A DNA stretch of 64,000 bases from Marasmius tenuissimus (taxonomy: Eukaryota; Basidiomycota; Agaricomycetes; Agaricales; Marasmiaceae). Below are positions 1 through 11,971 of the stretch, piece by piece (position 1 is the first letter of the stretch; each line of letters opens with the position of its first letter). The notes under the pieces were generated by a model. The model did not search any database and was not told where the DNA came from. It saw only the letters and a program-made list of their open reading frames with translations. The stretch lies in the NCBI GenBank assembly GCA_029532415.1, contig JAQOTA010000053.1, forward strand, positions 4,898,001-4,962,000, written 5' to 3'. The position numbers were made by a program, and so were the translations under genes.

Positions 1-836
1 GCCTTGATACCTGCCTGTACGGATTCGTGAGTGCTCACTGGTGCCTTTTCCGAGATTAGAGCTCAACCCTTCCCTAGTCCACCTTTCTGGTTGTGATCAT
101 CAACGAGCTTGGATACAACAAGATCCACTCGCAGCTTCTTACTGCTCCGATATATTTCTGTGAGTTCATTCGTCTCGGGCGGTCATGTTGCACGACTGAC
201 TCATCTCTAGGGGCTGCCTTTGTCTACTTTGTCGGAGCTCTCATCTCGGACAAATACAACGTTCGATTCTGGCTCATTTTCCCTCTGTCCGGAGTCTCGG
301 TCATCGGGTACGCAATCTTAGTTGCAGTACGCGCCCCTGTTGGTGTCCTGCTCTTCGCCTGTTTCCTGGCGGGTACCGGAATATACATCTCTGTCGGACT
401 CTCAGTGACCTGGATTTCGGTGTGGGTATCGATCTGATTGTGCTATTGGATGATTGATCTGATTCGCTCGCAGAAATATTGCTGGTTACCGAAAGCGTTC
501 GACTGCCGTTGGACTTCAACAGATGTTGGGTAATACGGGCGGAATGTGAGTTCCTATAGATATTACCCTCTTGCTCGGGGTCTGGCCTGCTGACTGTGCC
601 GTAACGTTAGCATCGCGGGCCAGATTTATCGCAGCGTTGACAAACCTCACTATCGCTTGGGTCATTCTGTATCGCTTGGCGCCATGGTCCTTGCTATGAT
701 AGGAATGGTGGGCGAGGTTCTTATCTACAAGTCTCGCAATGCCGTGAAGGACAGAATGTCGGAGGAAGAGAAAAGACAGCAGGATATTGACGGGGTAACA
801 GGAGACAGACACCATTCCTTCAAACAGGTTTGGTGA
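1..836 (+). CDS. MFS transporter, 3' part (partial)
   Basis: This is the C-terminal part of a major facilitator superfamily permease; the gene begins outside the window. Reading through introns at about 27-77, 160-210, 422-473 and 546-610 gives one continuous frame. Visible in it are hydrophobic segments (PIYFWAAFVYFVGALIS, the stretch after SDKYNVRFW, and the VLAMIGMVGEVLIY helix), the loop motif NIAGYRKRSTAVGLQQMLGN, and a charged cytoplasmic tail ending HHSFKQVW. The NIAG..KR..A.G.Q...GN..G pattern between TM helices is typical of the fungal anion:cation symporter (Dal5/allantoate permease-like) group, so an organic anion or vitamin substrate is plausible but not shown. The stop is taken as the TGA at 834-836; that TGA overlaps a possible donor (GTGAGA), so a further short exon cannot be excluded. 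Confidence 0.8.
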
Positions 837-1076
837 GATCCCTACCCTGGATCGATGAATCACAAAGGGTCTAGTTCCTGGGACTCCATTCACTGTACGA
901 TAGTGCCTGTACATAAGCTTTTGCGTCGTTCTCAGGCTATAATTGCATACGCAGTTCGTATCTATTGAACTTTTGTGAGCACCACCTATGTCATCATGGC
1001 CATGCACCCAGATCCAAGAATAATCACTGCCCTGAGAAAACCATTGTCTGGAGCGCGTTCACGTCACATTCTCTTT

Positions 1077-4000
1077 ATGTCTACTACTACCACCAATCCC
1101 AAGAAACGGCCAACCTCGACAGAAAATGGGGCATCGGAGGCACGAACGAAAGCACGGAAGAAGACGACCCGCGCGTGTAACGGTTGCCGAGAAAGGTAAT
1201 TTACCCCTCTCTCATCATCATTACACGAACTTGAACCGTTGCTCAGAAAGATCAAATGCGATGGCAAGCAACCAGCTTGTGGAAGCTGCGTGACTTATGG
1301 TATCGCGTCGGATTGCTCGTACAATCCTGATCAAGACCATCGTAAGATAGCACCCAAACACTACGTGAAGGCGTTGGAGGAACGAGTGAAGTTTTTGGAA
1401 TCTATCTGTGCTGAACGAGGTATCGCATTAGATGGATTTGCGGGAATGATTGGTGGAGAGACTACCGACGATGGAGCTTCTACAGATGGTGAAACAGATG
1501 GATCAGGAACTGACCCAGGTGTTAACAGGTTGAAGGTATGTCGATACTCAGAAGGACTGTTTCAATATTCTCATCCACCTCTTAATGAGATTGATGACGA
1601 CACTGGGGAACCGCGTCAATATGGACCTCAATCGGTTTTCGTGCACCTACCCGAACCTTCGGGACCATACTTATCAACCACGCCTCTTAATCAGAATGGA
1701 GGAGGAAACGTAGAGAGTTATTCCTATATTTACACAATCCTTCAACGCGCGTCTACTCCAGATTCCGAAGGCGGGCAGCCGAACATCCCCGATTTTCAGT
1801 GGTCCAAGAACTTACCGTACATCGAGGGAATGAACCAGTCGCTTCATGATGAATTGCTCGCGCTGTTTTTCACACATTTCAACGAGTGAGTACCTTGCGT
1901 ATACTTTGAACAGTCTAGTCTTACATACCTTTGTAGTTGGTGTTGTTGGGTCAATCCCGCATTATTCCTTCGTGACATGTTTTCGTGTCTTTCTTGCGAA
2001 GGAGATCCTCCGTCTAGGGCATCCCACTACAGCCCAATGTTACACAACGCCATTCTTTCGATCGCCGCCAACTATTGCGAGGGTTCTAGGCTCGGGACAA
2101 AGGACCGTGGTAAACCCTTTGCTTCGAAAGCGATCGAGTACATCGGCGTCGAAGGCGAACGGCCGATGTTGAGCACAGTATCAGCTTTGATGCTGCTGGG
2201 AAGCTATCATTCCGGGACTGCGAAACAGTCCCTCGGGTATATGTATTCAGGTATGCAGTCCTCTTTACTGCCTCAAAGTGTTGTATTAAACGCTGCGCCT
2301 TTTTGCAAGGCATGGGCCTGCGAACATGTCAAACTCGTACGTGTAATCGATGTTTCGAGCGGCCTTCTGGACTCAGACTGATGTTGTAGTTGGTCTGGGA
2401 ATTGACTGCTCCGGCTCAAACCTCGTATCACCCTCCTTGAAACGGGAGAGAGATCGCACTTTCTACATGGCTTATATCCAGGACAAGTGCGTGTTCGACT
2501 ATGACCAAGGGCATTCCTCACTGAATACTCTCGCAGACTTTGGGGCTCCTATGTAGGCCGGTGCGCTTCGGTAATACTTTCAGACCACGAAACACCGTTG
2601 CCTGCCGTCGAGAAGCACCGAGACAAAGGACCATGGATTCCGGTACATCAAGCGAAGGAAATGGCGGCCAACGGAACCCTGGATCCTGAGAGTCTCCCGC
2701 CTAGTTGGACCAGCACCAACTTCCTGTGGACATCTAAGCTTGCAGCCATCAGTGAGCGAGTTACCAAGACATTGTACGTCCGGTTTCCCCCTCTGTTGCC
2801 CAGATCTACCAACCTTGTTACAGGTATTCTCTCCATGCCAACTTGCTCTCGATACAGACTCAGGATGCGGTATCTACGCTCAAGTATGGTCTCTTATGTC
2901 ATTCACATCACCAACGCAAAGACTGAATGTTCTATAGCCTTCATTTAGGAGAGTGGTACAGCAATTTACCGCAAGAGCTTGTTATCAGCCCATATTCTCC
3001 CAGGATACCGCCGCCACACATCATTATGACCCATGCCATGTACCATTTCATTGTGATCCTCTTGCACAGGCCCTTCTACTCCGGAACTCGTGCTCGGAAT
3101 CAAACACGCCTTCATGAGTCGGCCGTTTCTCGTTGCGATGCAGCAGCGTGAGTAGTTTCTTCTGGGTCAATCCTCTGAGGATACTAATGTATGTATATCA
3201 CAGGGCCCAGATGGCTCAATTACTAGAGGTACGATCTGAGGATCTGCAATCAGTTCTTCTCTGATACTAACTCTCGCCCCATTTTTTGACAGCTATATCG
3301 AAAAACACCTGGACTTCGCTACGCTCCCATCAGCCTCACTCAGATGACATTCACCGCTGGAACTGTCCATCTTCTCGGCGCTGTTAATTACGAGAGCAAG
3401 CGTAGCGAGAAACGGTTCCGCACCGCTCTTACAGGTGCGAATGAATGCGTCAGAGCACTTCAAGAAATGGGGCGGACGTGGCAATGTGCGAATCAAAGTG
3501 GGCAGGTTTTAGAGAACATGATCCGGAGTTGGTGCCCTCAAGGAACTCGGGATACTGGTATGACTATCGGGTCTAGCGCCTTGTCGTCGCCAGCCCCTGA
3601 GACGCCGATGTCCTCATCGACCACGGTGGAGAGAAATTGGCAAGAGTTGCTGGATGATCCCTCTTCTGACTTGACAAAGGAACTCATCAGGTCGGGGTGG
3701 TTACCGCCGACCTCACAACAGGTTCAGCCCAGAGTCCCTTACATGCCGACGAATTCAGCCTTGGTTAGTCGCTTCTACGTGGTGTGATTAGCCGTTCAGT
3801 TGCTTATGCCCTGTCTGCTTCTTCCGCAGACACCAAACGCGTTCGCAGCAGAGCTACCGCCGTCTATGTTCTCCACTCTCGGGGACTTGACCGTTCTGCG
3901 TGGGACTCAACACCCGCCCCCCGACCATGGTAATGTCGGCTTTGCGGACCCTAGGTGGGACAGCAATCACCAAGCACCTTCTGACGATAACACCGCCTGG

Positions 4001-4102
4001 GCGAACATGTTTGGGGTCGACAGCTCGTTTGGGTGGGAGTACACTCATAATTGGGAAGATTTCCAAGGACAACATACGACTCATACGCATTATGGGGCCT
4101 GA
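1077..4102 (+). CDS. Zn2Cys6 fungal transcription factor with fungal_trans domain
   Basis: Nuclear DNA-binding regulator. The binuclear zinc cluster is split by an intron at 1196-1246: exon 1 ends in ACNGCRER and exon 2 continues KIKCDGKQPACGSC, then a sixth Cys (SDCSYNP). A linker region (about 1350-1400, KALEERVKFLES) looks like the usual short coiled-coil dimerisation element. The middle-homology (fungal_trans) domain is spread over several exons, for example HNAILSIAANYCEG, TVSALMLLGSYHSGTAK, KRERDRTFYMAYIQDK and LWGSYVGRCASVI after splicing. The overall layout resembles XlnR/activator-of-stress-type regulators, but the target genes cannot be read from sequence. The start at 1077 (MSTTTTNPKKRP) is preferred because the basic region and zinc cluster follow it; an in-frame ATG at 975 is an alternative. 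It lies just downstream of the MFS transporter on the same strand, so it might regulate it; this is inference only. Confidence 0.85.
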
Positions 4103-4185
4103 TGATACTACGGAGATGTGTGTTTTGTGCAAGATATGTATCCTCTATTCGCGAATATTTGTATGTATGTATATCAGTAAGTAGC

Positions 4186-5146
4186 CTATGCACAAACTTC
4201 CTTCACTAGTAGATCGAGTACCAACATGTGCCCCGGAGCATGCGAAATAACGATACCATCGATCTCACTGTCGATGACCACTTGTTGAGGAGTAACGCCG
4301 CACCCCCAGTATATTGGAATTTCTCCTTCCCGGATTTCAGTAGGGTCACCGAAGTCGGGGTGTGTGCCTTCGGGATCGTCAATGCCCAATGTACGAGCTC
4401 CCTTTTCTCCCCAAGCTACAGGTTCGCCGTGAGTTCGGACGTATGGTCGCGTTATCTCGCGCACGGATTCGACAGAGTCGACAGGGTATGGTCTCATGGA
4501 GACGATCATACGGCCCGAGAACACTATATGAGTGTAAAGTCAGTCAATAACCAGCTAGAGAACTCCGACCCAAAGGCTGAGGAGCTCCCTACCTCCAGTA
4601 GTCATCAAAGGGACCTTGGTCCTGTACATCGGCACATTCCTCTTTAATTCCGAATGACGTGGGATCAGTCCTTTCGCGAAAAGTGCTGCCTCAAAGGTAT
4701 ATGAGCAGCCTATCAGGAACGCGACCGAGTCTTCCTTCCACTCTGCTGTGATATCTGTCTTGGTCTCGAGGAGATTGCCATCCTTGTAGATGTTGTACCT
4801 GGGTAGGTCTGTTCGTATGTCGCAGTTTGCAGCTAGATGTTCAGGGACTGTAGGGTCGCCGGGATCTAGTTCTCCGATGAGTGGGCACCTGGGGGGCGAG
4901 AAAGACAAATGAGAAGATAAGCGCGATGACCTCTGTCAGAATCGGATACCAAGATAAGGTAAGGACGTACGAGACAGGATTCCTCATGCAGAGGTTGCGG
5001 AAGTCTTGCGCGTATTTCTCAGGTAGAATGAGGAGATTTGCCTGCGTATGGCCATCACTATAAGCTGCCGTCGTGGGTTTGTTGAACTCGTTGGCCCGGC
5101 ATAGACGACGAACTTCAGAGGGTGTAACAGAGGCAGGTTCGGGCAT
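4186..5146 (-). CDS. DUF1445 family putative hydro-lyase (D-glutamate cyclase-like)
   Basis: Spliced exons give a protein of about 300 residues matching the DUF1445 / UPF0317 family, whose mammalian members act as mitochondrial D-glutamate cyclase and whose bacterial members are annotated as putative hydro-lyases. Diagnostic blocks in order: GHTQANLLILPEKYAQDF, CMRNPVSCPLIGELDPGDP (across an intron), DIRTDLPRYNIYKDG, WKEDSVAFLIGCSYTFEAAL, RNVPMYRTKVP, GRMIVSMRPYPVDS, PDFGDPTEI, IPIYWGCGVTPQQVVIDSE and SHAPGHMLVLD at the C terminus. Together these cover essentially the whole family length, so the gene looks complete. The start at 5146 (MPEPASVTPSEVR) fits the family N terminus. It converges with the transcription factor, with only about 80 bp between stops. 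The substrate in this organism is unknown. Confidence 0.88.
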
Positions 5147-6383
5147 GAGAGTCAATTTACGAGCGATTGGACGATAGATTGAAAGCTTTGATGACCTATA
5201 CATATATGAACTATACCCATAAGCTGAGAATTGTCGTTTGACGATGAAGGCGGCCATGATATCGACGCATAGGTCATAGGTGTCAATTTGATCAAAGTTA
5301 ACAGGATGATAGCCTGCCGGATGGTGTTTGCACGGATTTCGCACGGAAAAGAGCTACTTAATTGGGTTGTTGAGGTCCTTGAAGCGCGTTTCCGGATATT
5401 TCATTGACCTTCTCAGAGTCCCCGGAGACTGAAAGTGGAATATCCGGACAGGGATGGGGTAGCGGGTCTTGATACTCAGATCATTCGGATATCAGTGATA
5501 CGCCATATATGGGAGTCTCCAGGTGCACCAACGAGTCTCCCGCTACATTGAAACAGCGGGTTGAGATTAGGACTTACCGTGTTCGTCAGGCCGAGACAAG
5601 TATGAGGAAGAAAACAGGCAAGTAGCAACCGTCGTTTGCGGTTTCGCACCAGTGATCTGCCTGGGGCGCTTGCCATGGTTCCCCGGTCAGCGTCGGGCTG
5701 TGCTCGGGCGCTTAGCGGCCTTGAGTCGGCTCTTGTCTCGAACCTCGACCTCCTTGACATGTGCACTGTAGTCCTCGGTCTATACTCCAGTTGTACCCTC
5801 TTTGAACTTTGGAACATCTCAGCGAAAGCCTTACTGATAGGTTATACTTCTCGGATCCGACAATTCTCCGTATCTCAGAACTCCCCATGGCCATTTCGGT
5901 GCAGACGGGGAGTTCTTCTGTTTTGTCACCAAGTCACACAACGCCAAAGCTTGCCAAGGAAGTAGATGATATGCTGATTATGCATCAGGATAATCGGATT
6001 TGGTATGCCTCACGAAGCATGAAGAAACGGTCATCTTCATACTCACTAATAACTGCCGCATCCTTCCTAGTGGCCAGTGAATCTCCACCGAATTAAGATC
6101 TGTCCTTATTCAGTCTGGGTCTGCCACTCTCGGTACCAACTGGAAGCGGCAGACATTGTCCTTTACTGCCACCATAACATTTCAGGGCTCGAACGTCACA
6201 CAAAGAAGATGAATGTTGATGGCTTTTGGGCTGGGGTACCGTGATCGGCAGGCAACTAGTGTTCCTTTCACCTACACTTCCAACACGGACAGGTGAGCCA
6301 CTCGCTACAGTTTTCTGCGAAAGGATCTTTTTTTGTCTCTCCCATATCATAGTTGCATTACCCTATCCAATCTCAACGGCCCT
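5147..6383. other. Intergenic region, no supported gene
   Basis: About 1.2 kb between the DUF1445 gene and an F-box gene. It contains only overlapping frames on both strands with no recognisable domain, no consistent splice pattern and no family motif. It should hold the promoters of the two divergently oriented neighbours. Confidence 0.5.
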
Positions 6384-8000
6384 ATGAATCCCACCGACAT
6401 GACCGTGCAACCACTTGTCTCGCGTTTGACAGAGTCACCTGAGGAGGTCTTTGTCCTACTTCGTTCCGGCACATACGTCCCATCTCAAGAAACGTCACCC
6501 CAAATCGAAACCGCCCGGCAACAGGTCCAGGAACACGAGAAGATTGTTCTAGAGCTCAAACGCGACATAGCTCGTTATCAATCTCTCTCTTCACCTATCC
6601 GGAAATTCCCTACAGAGATTTGTCGCATCATATTCGCGCTCGCCTCCGGTGAAAATCAACTGGGAGGGAATTACCATTGGAGCTCCAATGCATTCCGCTT
6701 GGCTGGCGTGTGCAGCCGCTGGCGGGATATTGCCATCAGTTCGCCAGAGCTATGGGCTGAGATTGCAGTCGCAGTCGGAGAACAAGCTATACCCCCAATG
6801 CAGCTTTGCCTTGATCGGTCAGGGATTCATCCTTTATCGATTCAGGTTAGCGGTGGAATACAGGAATCAGAAGAGAAACCAGAGTTCGTCCAAAATTTCT
6901 GCCGCATGCTGGCGGAGCATTCTGATCGCTGGCGCCAATTAGACCTCAGCGAGGCTGACCACACCCTGATTCCATACATGGCGAATCATCTCGAGCAAGC
7001 CCCGATGCTAGAGACAGTCATATGCAGCGAATGGGGCTCTAGATTGTTGGAGGGCGCTTGCTTTGACAAAGCCCCCAATGTCCGGACTGTCGACTTCCAT
7101 TTCATGAACGGCGCAGTTCCTATGGATATGTTGGATCTTCTCCCTTGGGCCTCGCTTCATCATCTCACAATGGAACACGACCAACAAGAACTTTTTGATG
7201 GGCTATTTGAGGGGTTGCGTTGCGCAAAGGACCTTAAGTCACTGGAATACACCGGCGATGCTCTTCTTGACGGAGAGTCCTACAGAGCAATAGATGCAGC
7301 GCTGTCTGAAGAGGACCGATTCTCGTTAAACATCGAATGTCTCACCATCGACATGTCACGCACACGAGGCTTTTACGACCTCTTGCATGATTTCTTCTTG
7401 CCCCTAATCCTCCCCTCCCTGACTTCACTGGAAATCGCTTGTAAAACGCCAAACGGCATTCGCTCAGGTCCACGATTTCGAGGCAGCTGGCCATCGGAGA
7501 TCATCCGCCAATGCTTCCAGCGTTCGAGATGTTCCTTGACGGTGCTGGTTCTCAAGGGAATGCCCTTGACAGAATCCGATGTTATTTCGGTCCTGCTTCT
7601 CGTTCCCTCCCTCCAGCGTTTCACCCTTACCGAATTCGGGTCAAACATCTTGTGCGACGCCCCTCCGAAAGCACCTCAGCTGATCACCAAATGGTTGCTG
7701 ATGCGACTTCGGGGTCTTCCTACCAATAATCAGTGTACAATTTGTCCACACCTCATCTATCTCGAGCTTCGAGCTCAATCTCACTTCGATGCCGACACGG
7801 AATTTGTTGCGCTGTTACAATCAAGGCAGGTTGCCAATGGAGGTGTGGAGAGGCTCAGAACGGTTGTGCTAAAGGTTTCAGGACGGAAACTCTCTCCGGA
7901 ACTTCTTAAGGGCATTAGTGGAGGGATGATGGTCACTCTTTTTGACGAAGGCGGGAGAGTTGACGAAAGCAAGGAGACCAGCGACGGTTCCGGCTCTTAG
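6384..8000 (+). CDS. F-box-like protein with LRR-type C-terminal region
   Basis: An intronless frame of about 538 residues from the ATG at 6384 (MNPTDMTV); the frame is open from 6333. The N-terminal part is a predicted coiled coil (QQVQEHEKIVLELKRDIARY), followed by the F-box-like motif: LSSPIRKFPTEICRIIFALA, then RLAGVCSRWRDIAISSPELWAEI. The rest contains loosely repeated leucine-rich elements of the kind found in agaricomycete F-box expansions. Such proteins normally act as substrate receptors in SCF (Skp1-cullin-F-box) ubiquitin ligases; the target is unknown. The same architecture (coiled coil, SPI...P.EI...IF, C.RWRDI..S.P.LW) recurs in the two F-box genes at 54.2 and 60.6 kb, so this is a distant paralogue of that array. 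Confidence 0.85.
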   Translation: MNPTDMTVQPLVSRLTESPEEVFVLLRSGTYVPSQETSPQIETARQQVQEHEKIVLELKRDIARYQSLSSPIRKFPTEICRIIFALASGENQLGGNYHWSSNAFRLAGVCSRWRDIAISSPELWAEIAVAVGEQAIPPMQLCLDRSGIHPLSIQVSGGIQESEEKPEFVQNFCRMLAEHSDRWRQLDLSEADHTLIPYMANHLEQAPMLETVICSEWGSRLLEGACFDKAPNVRTVDFHFMNGAVPMDMLDLLPWASLHHLTMEHDQQELFDGLFEGLRCAKDLKSLEYTGDALLDGESYRAIDAALSEEDRFSLNIECLTIDMSRTRGFYDLLHDFFLPLILPSLTSLEIACKTPNGIRSGPRFRGSWPSEIIRQCFQRSRCSLTVLVLKGMPLTESDVISVLLLVPSLQRFTLTEFGSNILCDAPPKAPQLITKWLLMRLRGLPTNNQCTICPHLIYLELRAQSHFDADTEFVALLQSRQVANGGVERLRTVVLKVSGRKLSPELLKGISGGMMVTLFDEGGRVDESKETSDGSGS

Positions 8001-8650
8001 ACAGTAATCAACGCCCGATACCATAGTGCGTGCGACCGGTAATTAGGTTGTAATCAGGTACACTACTGGAGTATGTACTATATGATGATAGATCTTCTTT
8101 TGTTATTACGCGGCCAGCTGCATGGCACTTCCGATACTTCCGGCTCCAAGCTGCCTCGAAACACAAAGGTGCTGGTTTTGGCAGTCCGGTCTTGGCATGA
8201 GGAGAGAGCGAAGGAGCAGTACCTACTTATTATTCGTGAGCGAGCCGGACGGGAGAAGGCCCAAGGGGCCAGGGTTGCACGCAGTAGCCGACGGGAGTCT
8301 GGACTCCGGCACCGACCGTGGAAATTTTGGACTTAACGTGGAAGCACCTACACGCCCACATAATGCCCTCTTTCTCTTCGTACCATCTCGATACTGGGAC
8401 TCAAGTTGACTCTACTTTCATCGGCTTCTATCTCTCAGCTGGTATTTCAGGTACAGCTCAGGTAACTTAATTCACACAATATGCTTAAACACAAATAATC
8501 GGGACATAACGTCGGCATCAGACCATTGTAGGTCCTCGTGGGTACTGAACTCTATGCTCTTTCCTGTCATGTATTGGACCCGTGTCATGAGACCGCCATA
8601 TATGAGCAGCTTCGGCTCGAGAGCTGACGCTACTCTTCTCCTCTTCTCCC
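8001..8650. other. Intergenic region, nothing recognised
   Basis: About 650 bp between the F-box gene and the next plus-strand gene. Short frames around 8073-8409 have no recognisable content and overlap each other in different frames. It presumably contains 3' UTR and promoter sequence. Confidence 0.45.
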
Positions 8651-9708
8651 ATGGATTCCTCTCCAGTAGGTCAGGGCTCGGTTGACCATGTTTCTTGGTG
8701 AGTCAGAGTCCCCTCAACCGTTGAATTCGGCTTGAGATCGATCATCAATGCAGGACGGACTGGCTAGGTTTGCATGCTCCCGTTTACAAGAATCGATGCT
8801 AAGAAATACGATTAGCTGATGACTTGGCAATCGACGACCTGAATTCGCCGAATCCGTTTTCGCCTCCTGGTTCTGCATCGTCTACAACGTTGTCATCCGC
8901 ATCGTTGAGCCCAACTTCTTTCTCGACCTGGAGCGGAGGTGGTCCAAGCAGTCCAAGCAGCGTTATCTCTACTACCTCGCGTAGTACGTCTCCTTCGGAA
9001 GCCTTGCAGAGATCACCAGGCCTGCCGACGGTTAATACCGCCCTCAATCTGCTGATGGAAGGCCACGGACACCTTTGCGATCCAATGAGATACTACAGCT
9101 TTTGGAGGCGTATCCTCGCTTGGTGTTTCCCTTCAGACCAGGGATTTGTCGTCCAGGAGCCCTTTCAGAACAAGCACTTTCCCCACCCCCTCGATGTCAC
9201 GGTATTCGAAGAGGCGTCTTCGCACCCGACCGCGGTAATTGTCGTAGCGCACGCCTCCAAACCCAATCCCCACAACAGTCATGGGACAGGCTTTTGTCAT
9301 GCGGACGGGGAACCTCTCGTCATCCTCCACATCCGAACCCCGTTAGAATATTACAACGACTACATTCGTGAAGAGATGAAGGAGAAAGCTTTCATGTATT
9401 TCGACAAGGTCATGCAAACCAGCCACTTCTCAAATGCCATGGTCATCACGGCAATGGGCCAAGCGTTCCGAGCTTGGCGTAAAACGACAGTCTTCACGGA
9501 AGAACAGGAGAATAAGTGGCGTTACATTTCGGAACGAACGAGCGGGAAGTTCACGCCGGGCATGAAATCAATCCCCGAAGACATACGTGATACGGACTGG
9601 TGTGAAGACGTATCCTCCAAGGAAGGCCAGGCCCTGCTATTGACGATATCTGGGCTGGTCAAGGATGAATGCTGTCTTCAGTGTTGGAACGACTGCGGAC
9701 AGATATAA
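8651..9708 (+). CDS. Conserved-looking protein of unknown function with a 14-nt exon
   Basis: Family not recognised. The main exon (8816-9708) has no in-frame ATG at its beginning, so the start was sought upstream. Exons 8651-8697, 8754-8767 and 8816-9708, joined across GT-AG introns of 56 and 48 nt, give an uninterrupted 317-residue protein starting MDSSPVGQGSVDH. Residues about 25-75 are Ser/Pro/Thr-rich and probably disordered. The remainder is globular in composition, with aromatic-rich stretches such as RYYSFWRRILAWCFPSDQ and a conserved-looking TAMGQAFRAWRKTT segment. No signal peptide or membrane helix is evident. Exon 2 is very short (14 nt), but it keeps the frame and its ends are normal splice sites. 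Confidence 0.7.
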
Positions 9709-10076
9709 GTACCCTTCCCCCAACTTTCAACCGTATTCATTCAGCCTTTCCTTTTGTTCGTTCTAGATGTACATTTAGATTGTTTTTCTGGACCCACGTA
9801 TCTCAGCGCTATACTAGATGTCACATTTCGGAAATGCCTTTGCTTCTGTGTAGTCAATGTCAACCTAATATTGGATCATCCCTTTATAATCGGGGGTTGA
9901 GTGTCGGGGGGCGTTCGGTGCTAGTGCCATCGAGAAATGCGGATGTGTACACACTCAATTACTCAATTTCTACCTATTTAGTTTATATTTAGTCGCTTAT
10001 TGGATGGATGCCGTTTGAGCGGGTCATGCGGCCTTGAGGGTGAATATTTCACCACAACTCTTTCCATGCAACACCC
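9709..10076. other. Intergenic region, nothing recognised
   Basis: About 370 bp of 3' UTR and promoter sequence between two plus-strand genes. A frame crossing 9669-9992 overlaps the preceding gene and has no recognisable features. Confidence 0.45.
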
Positions 10077-11971
10077 ATGTCGCTACCCTTGGGCAAGGTC
10101 ATAGCAGAATACCGCAACAAGCACACTGAACTCATTCAAGGCATCGCGCGAGTCGACTATGCTCCTGGGGCTTTGGCGGTACAACAAGTCAAGATCGCAG
10201 ACTTGCAAGTGAAAGTAGAGGAAGGGAGGGCGAATCTCGACAAGTTGCTGGACAGAGTCAAGAAACAGAAAAAAGCCGCAGAAAGCTCTGATAGCCTCAA
10301 GTTCAACTTCAAATTGCCTTCATTATTGCGTAGAGCGAACTCGAAGGGGAAGAACAAGGCGAAAGAGAGGGATGATCCTTCATCGCCTCAATCACCGTGT
10401 GTCACCACAAATTCAACATTTCCTGAACTCGCTGACGAGAACTTCAGTGGATATATTGACGCTCTAAAAGAAGAGGCAAATGAACGTGAAAAGCATGATG
10501 TGTTAGTCCAGGAATTGACAGAAGCAGAACTGGGGGTGAGCACTTTTGCTTATTTTCTTTACTTCTATGATATTCATTTGGCTTATCTGCAATTCAGAGG
10601 ATCACTCTTGAAGAGAAGACTAGGGAATATAACGCATTGAAAGTCAAACTGGACGCGCTCTACGACCTCATATTCAACGGTCCTACAATGGGTACCCTCT
10701 CCACATCATCGCTAGTTCTAATCACGCTCACACGATACTCTTAGGCTATCCCGAAGAAGACCAGCTCGAGCAACAGGTTTCAGCAGCAAGAGCCGTATTG
10801 GATCGTGTTCAAGTCACGCAGAATACCGAGAAACAGGCATACGAGTGTCTATACCGGGCCGAGAAGACACTGCGCGACTGCAAGGCCAAACTAAAGGATG
10901 GACTTCAGTGTGCCGCTACCTGTCAGTTTCCACTCCACGTTCCACGGCAACAAGAGCTCTAACTTTTTCTTTTTGCAGCCATGTTCGCCAGTGGCCGGTG
11001 AGATCGTTTGAGGTTTAACATAGCCTAAAACTAATCACTCCTTCGCCCCCTCTAGCTCCGTACTGGAGAAGGAAACATCCTGTCTGCAGAGTGCACACGC
11101 TTTAGCGATCCAAACGACCCAGTTGGTTCAGGAAGCTCGCCAATTGTCACCCGGGGTTAAACCATTGGAAACTCTTACCATCGCCCAAACGTGAGAGCCG
11201 CCCTCAATGTATTGCCGCGTCTAACACTGACACACCCCGCCCATTTCTTAGCATTCCTACGAGGACGGAATCAGAAAGTGGAGACCAATTCTATGGTGAG
11301 TACCGTAGTAATATCCCCCCACAACTGCCTGCCGAGTTTGTTCTGAACCCCGGTCTCCAGCGGTTTTGAAAAGTGCTGCCTCAGAGGTGGCACGCGCCCA
11401 TACGCAGGTGAGTGGTCTATTTGTTGCCTATGTCTCGCTTTCTCCGTCTTAACACTCTATTCGCTATCTAGCTCGCAGCCGAACGGGCAAGTTACAGCGG
11501 GCGAGCGGCAGCGGCTAAACATGTCGTGGAAGGTGCTGAGCAAACGCTCGCACAATACAAAGAAGACCTCTCAGCCCTCAGAAAACGAATCTTCGAAGAT
11601 ATCGCAGAGAAAATGCTCTCACGAACCCCAGATCTGACGATAAACGGCATCAATAGCGAGGAGGAGGAATATTCAGAGGCCCCTCCGAGCTATCAATATG
11701 AACCCCCATCGACGTTTGTACCACCGCTTTTAACCTCAGGCCTCGACACTCCTAACAAATACGTACAACAACTACCGGCAACCTACAGTGACTATGCACC
11801 TTCTCCTGTCAGCAGCAGTAGCCATCATATATGGCCGAGTCCTAGTCCGACGACGCCTAGTACGTTACCATCTATTGGTTTGTTGTACTCGTCAGTACAG
11901 CTACTGATGGCTCTACAATTACAGGTTCTGTTCGCCGGTCACGGCCGCTACCGCGACCACCCGGTTCATGA
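10077..11971 (+). CDS. Coiled-coil protein of unknown function
   Basis: A multi-exon gene; family not recognised. Exon 1 (10077 to about 10533) begins MSLPLGKVIAEYRNKHTELI and is followed by helical, charged segments such as LQVKVEEGRANLDKLLDRVK. It continues through small exons (DQLEQQVSAARAVLDRVQ; a 19-nt exon at 10979-10997; SVLEKETSCLQSAHALA; VLKSAASEVARAHTQ) to a last long exon containing VEGAEQTLAQYKEDLSALRK. The heptad-rich character suggests a long, interrupted coiled coil. The C-terminal 100 residues are Pro/Ser/Tyr-rich and look disordered (SEAPPSYQYEPPSTF). A final intron (about 11860-11933) gives the ending RRSRPLPRPPGS with a stop at 11969-11971; without it the frame would run to 12020. 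A scaffold or cytoskeletal/membrane-trafficking role is possible but not demonstrated. Confidence 0.7.

Noticed and set aside
5476..6096. Several 90-115-codon frames on both strands
   Set aside because: They overlap each other, share no splice-consistent model and have no family features.
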